DNA of 64,000 bases, from the NCBI RefSeq assembly GCF_009674485.1, contig NZ_WKJJ01000010.1, positions 124,001 through 188,000 on the forward strand. The letters run 5' to 3'. Both the position numbers and the translations under genes were made by a program. Of this stretch, positions 9,014 through 17,137 are shown piece by piece. The notes under the pieces were generated by a model, which was given only the letters and a program-made list of their open reading frames with translations, was not told the origin of the DNA and did no database searches. Each line of letters opens with the position of its first letter. Positions within the stretch are counted from its first letter, which is position 1. This DNA comes from Pseudoduganella rivuli. Lineage in GTDB: Bacteria > Pseudomonadota > Gammaproteobacteria > Burkholderiales > Burkholderiaceae_D.

Positions 9014-9039
9014 CGCAGTGTGCGTGAGCGCACACTGCG
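9014..9039 (-). terminator. Strong hairpin beyond the sua5-type gene
   Basis: An 11-bp perfect inverted repeat (CGCAGTGTGCG / CGCACACTGCG, 4-base loop), 13 bp past the stop of the threonylcarbamoyl-AMP synthase gene. There is no T run, so it is a probable terminator or 3' stabiliser of the pur operon transcript. Confidence 0.55.
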
Positions 9040-9051
9040 GTGGATTTACCG

Positions 9052-10197
9052 TCAGCCTTGCAACAGCCTGCCGACCAGGCCTGTCGCGCCAAAGGCGGCG
9101 CGGCGCAGCCGGTCGTTCACGCCCAGCCACGCATCGGTTTGCGGCGGCGCTTCCACCAGGATCAGTTGCGCATCGCTCTGGTCCATGGCGCGCAGCGCCG
9201 CATACAGGCCGTAGGCATAGCCGGGGGCGTCGGACGGCATGTGCTGGTGCGCGGCGAACGCACCGGCCGGCAGCGCGCCGTTATCGCAATAATGGATAAC
9301 CGCCGCCTTGTGGCCCCTGGCGGCCAGCCGCGCCAGCACGTCCGGCAGTTGCCCGGCGTCGACCAGCGCCACCGGCGCCTTCGGCGCATAGTGCGATTCC
9401 AGCGTGCCGGAAGCGCGGGGCGCGCTCTGGTCCGGCAAGTTCGGCATCACGCCGATCACGTCGCAGATATCCTGCGCGCCGATATGGCCGGGACGCAGCA
9501 GCACGGGGCCGTGCGTGGCCAGCCGCGACAAGTCGAGGATGGTCGATTCGATGCCGACCTGGCTGGAACCGCCATCGAGCACGGCCACGCGCAGGCTGCG
9601 CGCGGTGTCGAATACTTTCGCGTCAGGATCGTCCATGCGCGCCGTGATCATGGCCGCCACCGCGTGCGCGGCGGTTTCCGCCATGCCGGCCGCATCCAGC
9701 ACGTCCGGGCCGAATTCATCGCGCACGTGCTGCGCGGTGGTCGGGCTGACATTGCCGAACTTGTTGGCCGACGGCGCCGCCACGCCACCCTTGCCGCCTT
9801 TGAAGGCCGACAGCAGGGCAATCGCGACCGGGTGCGAGGGGCAGCGCAAACCCACCGTATCCTGGCCGCCGGACACGGCGTCGGGAATGCGCGGATGGCG
9901 CTTCAGGATCAGCGTCAGCGGGCCGGGCCAGAAGGCGTCGACCAGCCGGCGCGCCACCTCGGGGATATCCGTGACCCAGTAATCGAGGTCGGCGCCAGGC
10001 GCCACGTGCACGATCACCGGATGGTCATTGGGACGGCCTTTGGCGGCATAAATACGCGCCACGGCAGCGGGATTTTCCGCGTCCGCACCGAGGCCGTACA
10101 CGGTCTCGGTGGGGAACGCCACCAGGCCGCCGGATTCGAGAATCGCGGCAGCCTGGCCCAGCACTTTGTGGTCGATGTCGCTCACTGCATGACTCAC
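9052..10197 (-). CDS. L-threonylcarbamoyladenylate synthase, Sua5/YrdC family, with internal insertion
   Basis: This enzyme makes threonylcarbamoyl-AMP from threonine, bicarbonate and ATP for the t6A37 tRNA modification. The YrdC domain has FPTETVYGLGADA, the KGRPNDHP loop and the SANKFGNVSPTT motif. The C-terminal Sua5 domain includes RASGTLESHYAPKAP. The chosen GTG at 10197 overlaps the purK stop as GTGA, giving 381 residues; a second in-frame GTG at 10185 is equally plausible. About 37 residues (AAGMAETAAH...) are inserted between HVRDEFG and VLDGGSSQVGIEST, where other family members known to me join directly. It is the last gene of the purC-purE-purK unit. Confidence 0.9.
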   Translation of the reverse strand: MSHAVSDIDHKVLGQAAAILESGGLVAFPTETVYGLGADAENPAAVARIYAAKGRPNDHPVIVHVAPGADLDYWVTDIPEVARRLVDAFWPGPLTLILKRHPRIPDAVSGGQDTVGLRCPSHPVAIALLSAFKGGKGGVAAPSANKFGNVSPTTAQHVRDEFGPDVLDAAGMAETAAHAVAAMITARMDDPDAKVFDTARSLRVAVLDGGSSQVGIESTILDLSRLATHGPVLLRPGHIGAQDICDVIGVMPNLPDQSAPRASGTLESHYAPKAPVALVDAGQLPDVLARLAARGHKAAVIHYCDNGALPAGAFAAHQHMPSDAPGYAYGLYAALRAMDQSDAQLILVEAPPQTDAWLGVNDRLRRAAFGATGLVGRLLQG

Positions 10198-11369
10198 GCA
10201 GGAATGCCCAGGATAGCGCAGGCGGCGTGCAACTGGCGCTGCGCATCGGCCAGGGTGGCGCCGATGAACGTGATGTGGCCCATCTTGCGGCCACGGCGCG
10301 GATCTTCCTTGCCATACAGGTGCAGGCAGGCGCCCGGCAAGCCCAGCACCTTGTCCCAGGCTGGCATGCGGGGGATATCGCTGCCGTCTTCGAACCACAC
10401 GTCGCCGAGGATGTTGAGCATCACGGCCGGCGAATGCTGGCGCACGTCGCCCAGCGGCAAACGCGCCATGGCGCGCACCTGCTGTGCGAACTGGCTGGTC
10501 ACGCATGCATCGATCGTGTAATGGCCGCTGTTGTGGGGACGCGGCGCCATTTCATTGACCACCAGCGTGCCGTCCGTCAGCACGAAGAATTCGATGCACA
10601 GCACGCCGACGTAACCCAGTTCGGCCACGATGGCGGTGGCCGCATCCTGCGCCGCCTTGGCGCATTGCGCGGACACGTTCGGGCCCGGCACCGTGGTGGT
10701 GAACAGGATGCCGTCGCGGTGCACGTTTTCCGCGATCGGATACACGACCGATGCGCCATCGGCGCCGCGCGCCGTCAGCACCGACACTTCATAGGCCAGC
10801 GGCAGCATTTTCTCCAGCAGGCAGGTGACCTTGCCCATGGCTTCAAATGCATTGCGCACGTCGTCGCGCGATTTCACGCGCACCTGGCCCTTGCCGTCGT
10901 AACCCATGCGCACGGTTTTCAGAATACCGGGCAGCAAGTCGTCGCTGATCGCATCGATATCGTCCTGCGACGCGATCACCTTGTGCGGCGCCGGCATCAC
11001 GCCGGATTTCGGCGCGCAGCCGACAAAGAAACGTTTCTCGGCAATCCGGTCCTGCGCCACCGACACGCCATGGGCGTTCGGCGCGACAAACACGGTTTGC
11101 GCGAGGCGCGACAGCGAGTCGGCCGGCACGTTTTCAAATTCGGTGGTGACGGCCACGCATTGTTTGGCCAGTTCGTCGAGGCCGCTGGCGTCGCTGTAAC
11201 CGGCGTTGACCAAACGCTGCGCAACCTGCCCGGCCGGGCAATCGGCGGCAGGTTCCAGCACGGCCACCTGGTAACCCATGCTTTGCGCGGCTTGCGCAAA
11301 CATGCGGCCCAGCTGGCCGCCGCCCATCACACCCAGCCAGCTGGGTGGGTTGTTTACCGTATCACTCAT
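10194..11369 (-). CDS. purK: N5-carboxyaminoimidazole ribonucleotide synthase PurK
   Basis: A 391-residue ATP-grasp enzyme that carboxylates AIR to N5-CAIR in de novo purine synthesis, feeding PurE. The N-terminal WLGVMGGGQLGRMFAQAA nucleotide-binding turn, the central ILKTVRMGYDGKGQ (ATP-grasp), the YEVSVLTARG segment and the NEMAPRPHNSGHYTIDAC signature are all typical. Length is normal. Its start overlaps the purE stop by 4 bp (ATGA) and its stop overlaps the following sua5-type gene, so translation is coupled along purC-purE-purK-sua5. Confidence 0.97.
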   Translation of the reverse strand: MSDTVNNPPSWLGVMGGGQLGRMFAQAAQSMGYQVAVLEPAADCPAGQVAQRLVNAGYSDASGLDELAKQCVAVTTEFENVPADSLSRLAQTVFVAPNAHGVSVAQDRIAEKRFFVGCAPKSGVMPAPHKVIASQDDIDAISDDLLPGILKTVRMGYDGKGQVRVKSRDDVRNAFEAMGKVTCLLEKMLPLAYEVSVLTARGADGASVVYPIAENVHRDGILFTTTVPGPNVSAQCAKAAQDAATAIVAELGYVGVLCIEFFVLTDGTLVVNEMAPRPHNSGHYTIDACVTSQFAQQVRAMARLPLGDVRQHSPAVMLNILGDVWFEDGSDIPRMPAWDKVLGLPGACLHLYGKEDPRRGRKMGHITFIGATLADAQRQLHAACAILGIPA

Positions 11370-11875
11370 TCATTCACCGGCAACGTCATCGCTTGCGCGG
11401 CAGCGGTCTGCGTCGCGCGGAATTCCAGCAGCTTGGCGGCCAGCGCATCGTCCGTGGTGGCGATGATGGCGACGGCCGTCAGCGCCGCGTTGGCGGCGCC
11501 CGCTTCGCCGATGGCGAAGGTCGACACCGGCACGCCTTTCGGCATTTGCACGATCGACAACAGCGAATCTTCGCCGCGCAGGTATTTCGACGGCACCGGC
11601 ACGCCCAGCACCGGCACGATGGTCATGGCGGCCACCATGCCTGGCAAGTGGGCGGCGCCGCCGGCGCCGGCGATGATGGCGCGCAGGCCGCGCTCGCGGG
11701 CGCTTTTCGCGTACGCATACATTTCGTCCGGCATGCGGTGCGCGGAAATCACTTGCGCTTCAAACGGGACGCCGAACTGCTTGAGGATGTTGGTGGCATT
11801 TTGCATCACATCCCAGTCCGACGACGAGCCCATGATGACGCCGACCAGCGGCTTGTTTTGGTCGCTCATGCTCAT
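11366..11875 (-). CDS. purE: N5-CAIR mutase PurE (class I)
   Basis: A 169-residue enzyme converting N5-CAIR to CAIR. The signatures GVIMGSSSDWDVM (phosphate-binding loop), VISAHRMPDEMYAYA and AGAGGAAHLPGMVAA, and the SIVQMPKGVPV region identify class I PurE. It overlaps purC upstream and purK downstream by 4 bp each. It acts directly on the PurK product, consistent with the coupling. Confidence 0.97.
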   Translation of the reverse strand: MSMSDQNKPLVGVIMGSSSDWDVMQNATNILKQFGVPFEAQVISAHRMPDEMYAYAKSARERGLRAIIAGAGGAAHLPGMVAAMTIVPVLGVPVPSKYLRGEDSLLSIVQMPKGVPVSTFAIGEAGAANAALTAVAIIATTDDALAAKLLEFRATQTAAAQAMTLPVNE

Positions 11876-12768
11876 ACCTTCAGCTTTTCGCCGGTCAGGC
11901 GTTCGATGGCTTCAAAGTACTTGGCCTGGGTCTTGTTGATCACGTCGGCCGGCAGCGCCGGCGCCGGTGCGGTCTTGCCCCAGTCGGTCAGCGTTTCCAG
12001 GTAATCGCGCACGAATTGCTTGTCGAACGATGGCGGCGACATGCCTGGCGCATACGAATCGGCGGGCCAGAAGCGCGACGAATCGGCCGTCAGCACTTCA
12101 TCCATCAGGTGCATCACGCCGTTTTCATCGAGGCCGAATTCGAACTTGGTGTCGGCAATGATGATGCCCTTGGTGGCGGCGTATTCCGAAGCCGCCTTGT
12201 ACAGCGCGATCGAGACGTCGCGCATTTTCGCGGCCAGCTCGGCGCCGATACGGCTTTCCATTTCAGCAAAGCTGATGTTTTCATCATGCTCGCCCAGGTC
12301 CGCCTTGGCAGCCGGGGTGAACAGGGGCTCAGGCAGCTTCTCGGCCTGTTGCAGGCCTTCCGGCAGCTTGATGCCGCAGATGCTGCCCGTGGCCTGGTAA
12401 TCCTTCCAGCCCGAACCGATGATGTAGCCGCGCACCACGGCTTCCACCATGATCGGCTTCAGGCGCTTGGCCACCACGGCGCGGCCCTTTACCTGCTCCA
12501 CTTCGTCCGCCGCCACCACCGACTCCGGCGCCACGCCGGTCAGGTGGTTCGGTACGATATGGCCCAGTTTCTCGAACCAGAAATCGCTCATCTGGTTCAG
12601 CACCATGCCCTTGCCGGGAATCGGTTCGTTCATGACGACGTCGAAAGCGGACAGGCGGTCGGTGGTGACGATCAGGATCTTGTCGTCGCCTACGGCGTAG
12701 TTGTCACGGACTTTGCCGTGACCCAGCAATGGCAGGGACTTGATGGAGGATTGGTAAAGGCTGTTCAT
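11872..12768 (-). CDS. purC: Phosphoribosylaminoimidazole-succinocarboxamide synthase PurC
   Basis: A 298-residue SAICAR synthase, condensing CAIR with aspartate using ATP. Family features are GKVRDNYAVGDDKILIVTTDRLSAFDVV near the N-terminus, EAVVRGYIIGSGWKDY, and IIADTKFEFG followed by DEVLTADSSRFWPADSY. The length fits the long bacterial/fungal-type enzyme common in Betaproteobacteria. It is the first gene of the purC-purE-purK-sua5 run; no strong Shine-Dalgarno sequence precedes its ATG. It lies downstream of fba on the same strand, separated by two hairpins. Confidence 0.97.
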   Translation of the reverse strand: MNSLYQSSIKSLPLLGHGKVRDNYAVGDDKILIVTTDRLSAFDVVMNEPIPGKGMVLNQMSDFWFEKLGHIVPNHLTGVAPESVVAADEVEQVKGRAVVAKRLKPIMVEAVVRGYIIGSGWKDYQATGSICGIKLPEGLQQAEKLPEPLFTPAAKADLGEHDENISFAEMESRIGAELAAKMRDVSIALYKAASEYAATKGIIIADTKFEFGLDENGVMHLMDEVLTADSSRFWPADSYAPGMSPPSFDKQFVRDYLETLTDWGKTAPAPALPADVINKTQAKYFEAIERLTGEKLKV

Positions 12769-12794
12769 AGCGGAGGGGATTTGTAGATATGCAA

Positions 12795-12864
12795 AACCGG
12801 CGCAGCCGAAAAGCCCGCCGGTTGGAAAGAATCAGGCTGTGGAACGGGCTTGTGGTGAGCCCGT
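12795..12864 (-). terminator. Two hairpins after fba
   Basis: Minus strand, just past the fba stop: ACGGGCT / AGCCCGT (12844-12864), then AACCGGCG / CGCCGGTT (12795-12823) followed by TTTTGC. These probably terminate or attenuate fba transcription before purC. Confidence 0.65.
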
Positions 12865-12876
12865 CCAAACAGAATT

Positions 12877-13941
12877 TTACTTCACAATCTGGGCCAGCGA
12901 GCCGGCCTTGTAACGCTCTGCCATTTTTTCCAGCGGCAGCGGCTTGATCTTGCCAGCCTGGCCTTCGCAGCCGAATGCCAGCAGGCGGGCCTTGACGATT
13001 TCTTCAGCGGCGGCACGGGCCGGCTTCAGGTAATCGCGCGGGTCGAATTTCGATGGGTTTTCGAACATGAATTTACGGATCGCAGCGGTCATCGCCAGGC
13101 GGATGTCGGTGTCGATGTTGATCTTGCGAACGCCGTGACGGATGCCTTCCTGGATTTCTTCGACTGGCACGCCATAGGTCTCTTTCATGTCACCGCCGAA
13201 TTCGCGGATGATGGCCAGCAGTTCCTGCGGCACCGACGACGAACCGTGCATCACCAGGTGGGTGTTCGGGATACGTGCGTGGATTTCCTTGATGCGGTCG
13301 ATTGCCAGGATGTCTCCGGTTGGCTTGCGGGTGAACTTGTAGGCGCCGTGCGAGGTGCCGATGGCGATCGCCAGCGCGTCGCACTGGGTCTTTTCCACGA
13401 AGTCGGCAGCCTGGGCCACGTCGGTCAGCAGTTGTTCGCGGGTCATGGTGCCGTCGGCGCCGTGGCCGTCTTCCTTGTCGCCCTTCATGGTTTCCAGCGA
13501 ACCCAGCACGCCCAGTTCCGCTTCCACCGTCACGCCGATGGCATGCGAGAACTTCACCACTTCACGGGACACGTCGACGTTGTATTCGTACGAAGCCACC
13601 GATTTGCCGTCCGCTTCCAGCGAACCGTCCATCATCACGGACGTGAAGCCCGAGCGGATCGCAGCCATGCAGACTGCCGGCGACTGGCCGTGGTCCTGGT
13701 GCATGACGACAGGGATGTGCGGGTAAGCTTCCACCGCGGCGTCGATCAGGTGGCGCAGGAACGCTTCACCGGCGTATTTGCGGGCGCCGGCCGACGCTTG
13801 CATGATCACCGGGCTGTTCAGCGCATCGGCTGCCGCCATGATGGCTTGCACTTGTTCCAGGTTGTTGACGTTAAAGGCTGGGATGCCATAGCCGTTTTCT
13901 GCGGCATGGTCCAGCAGCTGGCGCATGGATACGAGGGACAT
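12877..13941 (-). CDS. fba: Class II fructose-bisphosphate aldolase
   Basis: A 354-residue zinc-dependent aldolase interconverting fructose-1,6-bisphosphate with DHAP and glyceraldehyde-3-phosphate. Landmarks are GIPAFNVNNLEQVQAIMAAA, the zinc-ligand VVMHQDHGQSP, FTSVMMDGSLEADGKS, VEAELGVLG, the HLVMHGSSSVP zinc region and GVRKINIDTDIRLAMTAAIR. This is the Calvin-type class IIB long form common in Beta- and Alphaproteobacteria. A GGAG site precedes the ATG. It starts 36 bp after pyk on the same strand, suggesting a pyk-fba transcription unit within a glycolytic cluster that also has pgk. Confidence 0.96.
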   Translation of the reverse strand: MSLVSMRQLLDHAAENGYGIPAFNVNNLEQVQAIMAAADALNSPVIMQASAGARKYAGEAFLRHLIDAAVEAYPHIPVVMHQDHGQSPAVCMAAIRSGFTSVMMDGSLEADGKSVASYEYNVDVSREVVKFSHAIGVTVEAELGVLGSLETMKGDKEDGHGADGTMTREQLLTDVAQAADFVEKTQCDALAIAIGTSHGAYKFTRKPTGDILAIDRIKEIHARIPNTHLVMHGSSSVPQELLAIIREFGGDMKETYGVPVEEIQEGIRHGVRKINIDTDIRLAMTAAIRKFMFENPSKFDPRDYLKPARAAAEEIVKARLLAFGCEGQAGKIKPLPLEKMAERYKAGSLAQIVK

Positions 13942-13977
13942 GGTAAGACTCCAATAACAATAATAAAAAAGAAATTC

Positions 13978-15426
13978 TTAGCTGAATTCACCGACCTTCA
14001 CGATCTTCAGGGCATTGGTGCCCCCCACCTGGCCCATGGGTTCACCCCATGTGACGACGATCATGTCGCCCTTGCGGACGATGCCATACTCCACCAGCAG
14101 CTCTTCTGCTTCGCGCAGCACGACCGCGCTGTCGGTGCCCTGCTGCAACTGGTAAGCGCGCACGTTGCGGTACAGCGACGCCTTGCGCGCCGTGGTCACG
14201 CTCGGCGTCAGCGCGAAAATCGGGGTATCGATGCTGTGACGGCTCATCCACAGTGCGGTCGAGCCGGATTCCGTCAGCGCCACGATGGCTTTCACGCGCA
14301 AGTGGTGCGCCGTGAACAGGGCGCCGTACGCGATCGACTGGTCGATCCGGGTAAACGTCACGTTGAGGAAGTCGGCGTCGAGCTTGTTGTACTCGGACTG
14401 TTCCGCTTCCACGCAAATGGCCGCCATCATTTCGACGGTTTCAATCGGGTATTTGCCGGCCGCCGTTTCCGCGGACGCCATCACGGCATCCGTGCCATCG
14501 AGCACGGCATTGGCCACGTCCGACACTTCGGCGCGGGTCGGCACCGCATTGACGATCATCGACTCCATCATCTGGGTCGCCGTGATCGCCAGCTTGTTGG
14601 CTTCGCGCGCCATCTTGATCATGCGCTTTTGCAGCGCCGGCACGGCGGCGTTGCCCACTTCCACGGCGAGGTCGCCGCGCGCCACCATGATGCCGTCCGA
14701 TGCGCCCAGGATTTCAGCCAGCGCGGGAATCGCTTCCGCGCGCTCGATCTTGGCGATCATCATCGGTTTGTGGCGGTACGGTTCGCCGGCGATATTGGCC
14801 AGTTGGCGCGCCATCGCCATGTCGGTGGCGTTTTTCGGGAACGAGATGGCCAGGTAATCGGCCTGGAAGCTCATCGCGGTCTTGATGTCTTCCATGTCCT
14901 TGGCCGTCAGCGCCGGCGCCGTCAGGCCGCCGCCCTGGCGGTTGATGCCTTTATTGTTCGACAGTTCGCCGCCGATTTTCACGGTGGTGTGGATTTCGCT
15001 GCCCACCACGCGCACCACGGTCAGCACGATCAAGCCATCGTTCAGCAGCAGGGTGTCGCCCGGATGCACGTCGGACGGCAGCGCCTTGTAGTCGAGGCCG
15101 ACCTTTTCCTGGTTGCCCAGCTCGCCGTTTTCACCCCATTTCGCGTCCAGGATGAACGCATCGCCATTGGCCAGTTCGATCTTGCCGTTTTCGAATTTGC
15201 CGATGCGGATCTTTGGTCCCTGCATGTCCGCCATGATCGCCACTTCGCGCCCGCATTCGGCGGCGGCGCGGCGCACCAGCGTCGCGCGGTCGATATGGTC
15301 TTGCGCTTTACCGTGCGAGAAATTCAGGCGCACGACATCGACGCCGGCCCGGATCATTTTGCACAAGACATCGAAGTCGGTGGAAGCTGGGCCGATGGTG
15401 GCGACGATTTTAGTACCGCGGGACAT
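13978..15426 (-). CDS. pyk: Pyruvate kinase
   Basis: A 482-residue enzyme converting phosphoenolpyruvate and ADP to pyruvate and ATP. It has TKIVATIGPAS at the N-terminus, VVRLNFSHG, MADMQGPKIRIG, the catalytic-site signature MMIAKIERAEAIPALAEIL with its lysine, MVARGDLAVEVG, and the C-terminal allosteric-domain segment. The start is supported by an AAGGAG site about 8 bases upstream. It is followed closely by fba, and preceded by pgk with a palindromic repeat pair between. It is clearly a pyk; the isoenzyme (PykA or PykF type) cannot be settled by eye. Confidence 0.96.
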   Translation of the reverse strand: MSRGTKIVATIGPASTDFDVLCKMIRAGVDVVRLNFSHGKAQDHIDRATLVRRAAAECGREVAIMADMQGPKIRIGKFENGKIELANGDAFILDAKWGENGELGNQEKVGLDYKALPSDVHPGDTLLLNDGLIVLTVVRVVGSEIHTTVKIGGELSNNKGINRQGGGLTAPALTAKDMEDIKTAMSFQADYLAISFPKNATDMAMARQLANIAGEPYRHKPMMIAKIERAEAIPALAEILGASDGIMVARGDLAVEVGNAAVPALQKRMIKMAREANKLAITATQMMESMIVNAVPTRAEVSDVANAVLDGTDAVMASAETAAGKYPIETVEMMAAICVEAEQSEYNKLDADFLNVTFTRIDQSIAYGALFTAHHLRVKAIVALTESGSTALWMSRHSIDTPIFALTPSVTTARKASLYRNVRAYQLQQGTDSAVVLREAEELLVEYGIVRKGDMIVVTWGEPMGQVGGTNALKIVKVGEFS

Positions 15427-15448
15427 AGGATAGAGCTCCTTGTTGGAC

Positions 15449-15522
15449 GTAGGGCGGGTTTTACAAACCCGCCGTGCATGCGTTACGGTGACGCGGTGGC
15501 GGGTTTGTAAAACCCGCCCTAC
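15449..15522. repeat. REP-like inverted pair between pgk and pyk
   Basis: Two 25-bp arms (15449-15473 and 15498-15522) are exact reverse complements, beginning GTAGGGCGGGTTTTAC and separated by 24 bp. The same GTAGGGCGG...CCGCC design recurs at 49.6 kb and 62.7 kb. It is intergenic and could fold into a long hairpin in the pgk-pyk mRNA. Confidence 0.85.
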
Positions 15523-15533
15523 GGAATCCAGCG

Positions 15534-16742
15534 TTACTTGGTGTAGCGCTGGGTCAGGATTTCCACGGCTGGCAGAATCTTGCCTTCCAGGAACTCCAGG
15601 AAAGCGCCGCCACCGGTAGAGATATAACCAATTTTATCGGCAATGTCATATTTTGCAATCGCCGCCAGCGTATCACCGCCACCGGCGATCGAATATGCTT
15701 TGGAGTCGGCAATCGCCAGCGCCAGCGTCTTCGTACCTTCGCCGAACTGGTCGAATTCAAACACGCCGACCGGGCCATTCCACACCACGGTGCCGGCTGC
15801 GGCGATTTTCTCCGCCAGCAGTTTGGCCGTTTGCGGGCCGATATCCAGAATCATGTCGTCATCCGCCACGTCCGCCACGGCTTTCACGGTGGCGACGGCG
15901 GTCGGCGCGAATTCCTTGGCGCACACGACGTCCACAGGAATCGGCACTTCCGCGCCGCGCTTGGCCATGATCTCGATGATGGCTTTGGCTTCATCCAGCA
16001 AGTCGTTTTCCACCAGCGACTTGCCAATGTTCAGGCCGGAAGCCTTCATGAAGGTGTTGGCAATGCCGCCGCCGACGATCAGGCCGTCGACTTTTTCCGA
16101 CAGCGCTTTCAGGATCGACAGCTTGGACGAGACTTTGGAACCGGCCACGATGGCCAGCAGCGGACGGGCTGGCGCGCCCAGCGCCTTGCCCAGCGCATCC
16201 AGTTCGGCGGCCAGCAGCGGGCCGGCGGCCGCGACTGGCGCGAATTTCGCGATGCCGTGCGTCGAGGCTTCCGCGCGGTGCGCGGTGCCGAACGCGTCGT
16301 TGACGTACACGTCGCACAGCTTGGCCATTTTCTGGGCCAGTTCATCCGAATTCTTCTTTTCGCCCTTGTTGACGCGGACGTTTTCCAGCAAGACCACCTG
16401 GCCGTTTTGCAGGTTGTCCAGGCCGGCGCCCTCCACCCAGTTCTGCTTCAGTTCCACCGGCTGGCCCAGCAGCTCGGACAGGCGCTTGGCGACCGGCGCC
16501 AGGCTGTCTTCCGCCTTGAACTCGCCTTCGGTCGGGCGGCCCAGGTGCGACGTCACCATGACTTTGGCGCCCGCATCCAGCGCGGCGCGGATGGCCGGTA
16601 CGGAAGCGCGAACGCGGGTGTCTTCGGTGATGTTGCCGGCGTCATCTTGCGGCACGTTCAGATCGGCGCGGATGAAAACGCGTTTTCCTTGCAGTTGTGG
16701 GAGCAGGTCTTGCAGGCGGGTGAAATTCAGGACAGCTTGCAT
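15534..16742 (-). CDS. pgk: Phosphoglycerate kinase
   Basis: A 402-residue glycolytic enzyme transferring phosphate between 1,3-bisphosphoglycerate and ADP. Diagnostic stretches are KRVFIRADLNVPQD (N-terminal signature), MVTSHLGRP, LLENVRVNKGEKKN, YVNDAFGTAHRAEAST, VAGSKVSSKLSILKAL, WNGPVGVFEFDQF and the C-terminal IAGGGDTLAAI with GYISTGGGAFLEFLEG. Length is normal. It is upstream of pyk and fba on the same strand. A TAGAATAGCGG promoter-like motif lies about 30 bp upstream. Confidence 0.97.
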   Translation of the reverse strand: MQAVLNFTRLQDLLPQLQGKRVFIRADLNVPQDDAGNITEDTRVRASVPAIRAALDAGAKVMVTSHLGRPTEGEFKAEDSLAPVAKRLSELLGQPVELKQNWVEGAGLDNLQNGQVVLLENVRVNKGEKKNSDELAQKMAKLCDVYVNDAFGTAHRAEASTHGIAKFAPVAAAGPLLAAELDALGKALGAPARPLLAIVAGSKVSSKLSILKALSEKVDGLIVGGGIANTFMKASGLNIGKSLVENDLLDEAKAIIEIMAKRGAEVPIPVDVVCAKEFAPTAVATVKAVADVADDDMILDIGPQTAKLLAEKIAAAGTVVWNGPVGVFEFDQFGEGTKTLALAIADSKAYSIAGGGDTLAAIAKYDIADKIGYISTGGGAFLEFLEGKILPAVEILTQRYTK

Positions 16743-16770
16743 GGCTAGGCTAGGGCAAAATGTTGGAAAG

Positions 16771-16781
16771 CCGCTATTCTA
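16771..16781 (-). promoter_or_regulatory. Promoter-like TAGAATAGCGG upstream of pgk
   Basis: An 11-base motif on the minus strand: -10-like TAGAAT plus a GC-rich discriminator AGCGG, 29 bp before the pgk ATG. The identical 11-mer occurs before azlC and purM. Confidence 0.5.
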
Positions 16782-16804
16782 CCGCAATGCAGCACCTGAT
16801 TCGT

Positions 16805-17137
16805 TTAAAAAACGTGCAACAGCCTGAGCGCTGTGAAGAACGCCATACCGAAAATGATGGTTTCCAGCATGTTGCGCCGTAGTATATAAAACACAACAGA
16901 AACCAGCGCCGACACGAGTTTCGGGTTGCTGTATTCGAAATGCACGTGCCCCGCCGGGTCGAGCAGCAAATCCGGCGCGACGATGGCGGCCAGCGCGCAT
17001 GCCGGTGCATAGCGCAGCACCTCATGGACCCGTTTCGGGATCGTGATATGGTGGCCCACCAGCCAGAACGACGCGCGGGTGGCGCCCGTGGCCACGGCCA
17101 GCGCCACGATGGTCAGCCAGATTTCCCAGTCAGCCAC
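16805..17137 (-). CDS. AzlD family branched-chain amino acid exporter subunit
   Basis: A 110-residue hydrophobic protein with about four membrane segments (5-25, 40-60, 66-86 and 90-108), matching the AzlD/YgaH family. AzlD works with AzlC as a two-component exporter for branched-chain amino acids or related compounds in the inner membrane. The gene overlaps azlC by 8 bp, as usual for the pair. Substrate assignment is by family only. Confidence 0.88.
   Translation of the reverse strand: MADWEIWLTIVALAVATGATRASFWLVGHHITIPKRVHEVLRYAPACALAAIVAPDLLLDPAGHVHFEYSNPKLVSALVSVVFYILRRNMLETIIFGMAFFTALRLLHVF

Noticed and set aside
13135..15510. Plus-strand open frame of 791 codons across fba and pyk
   Set aside because: It spans two convincing minus-strand enzymes, including their intergenic gap; composition is typical of antisense shadow.
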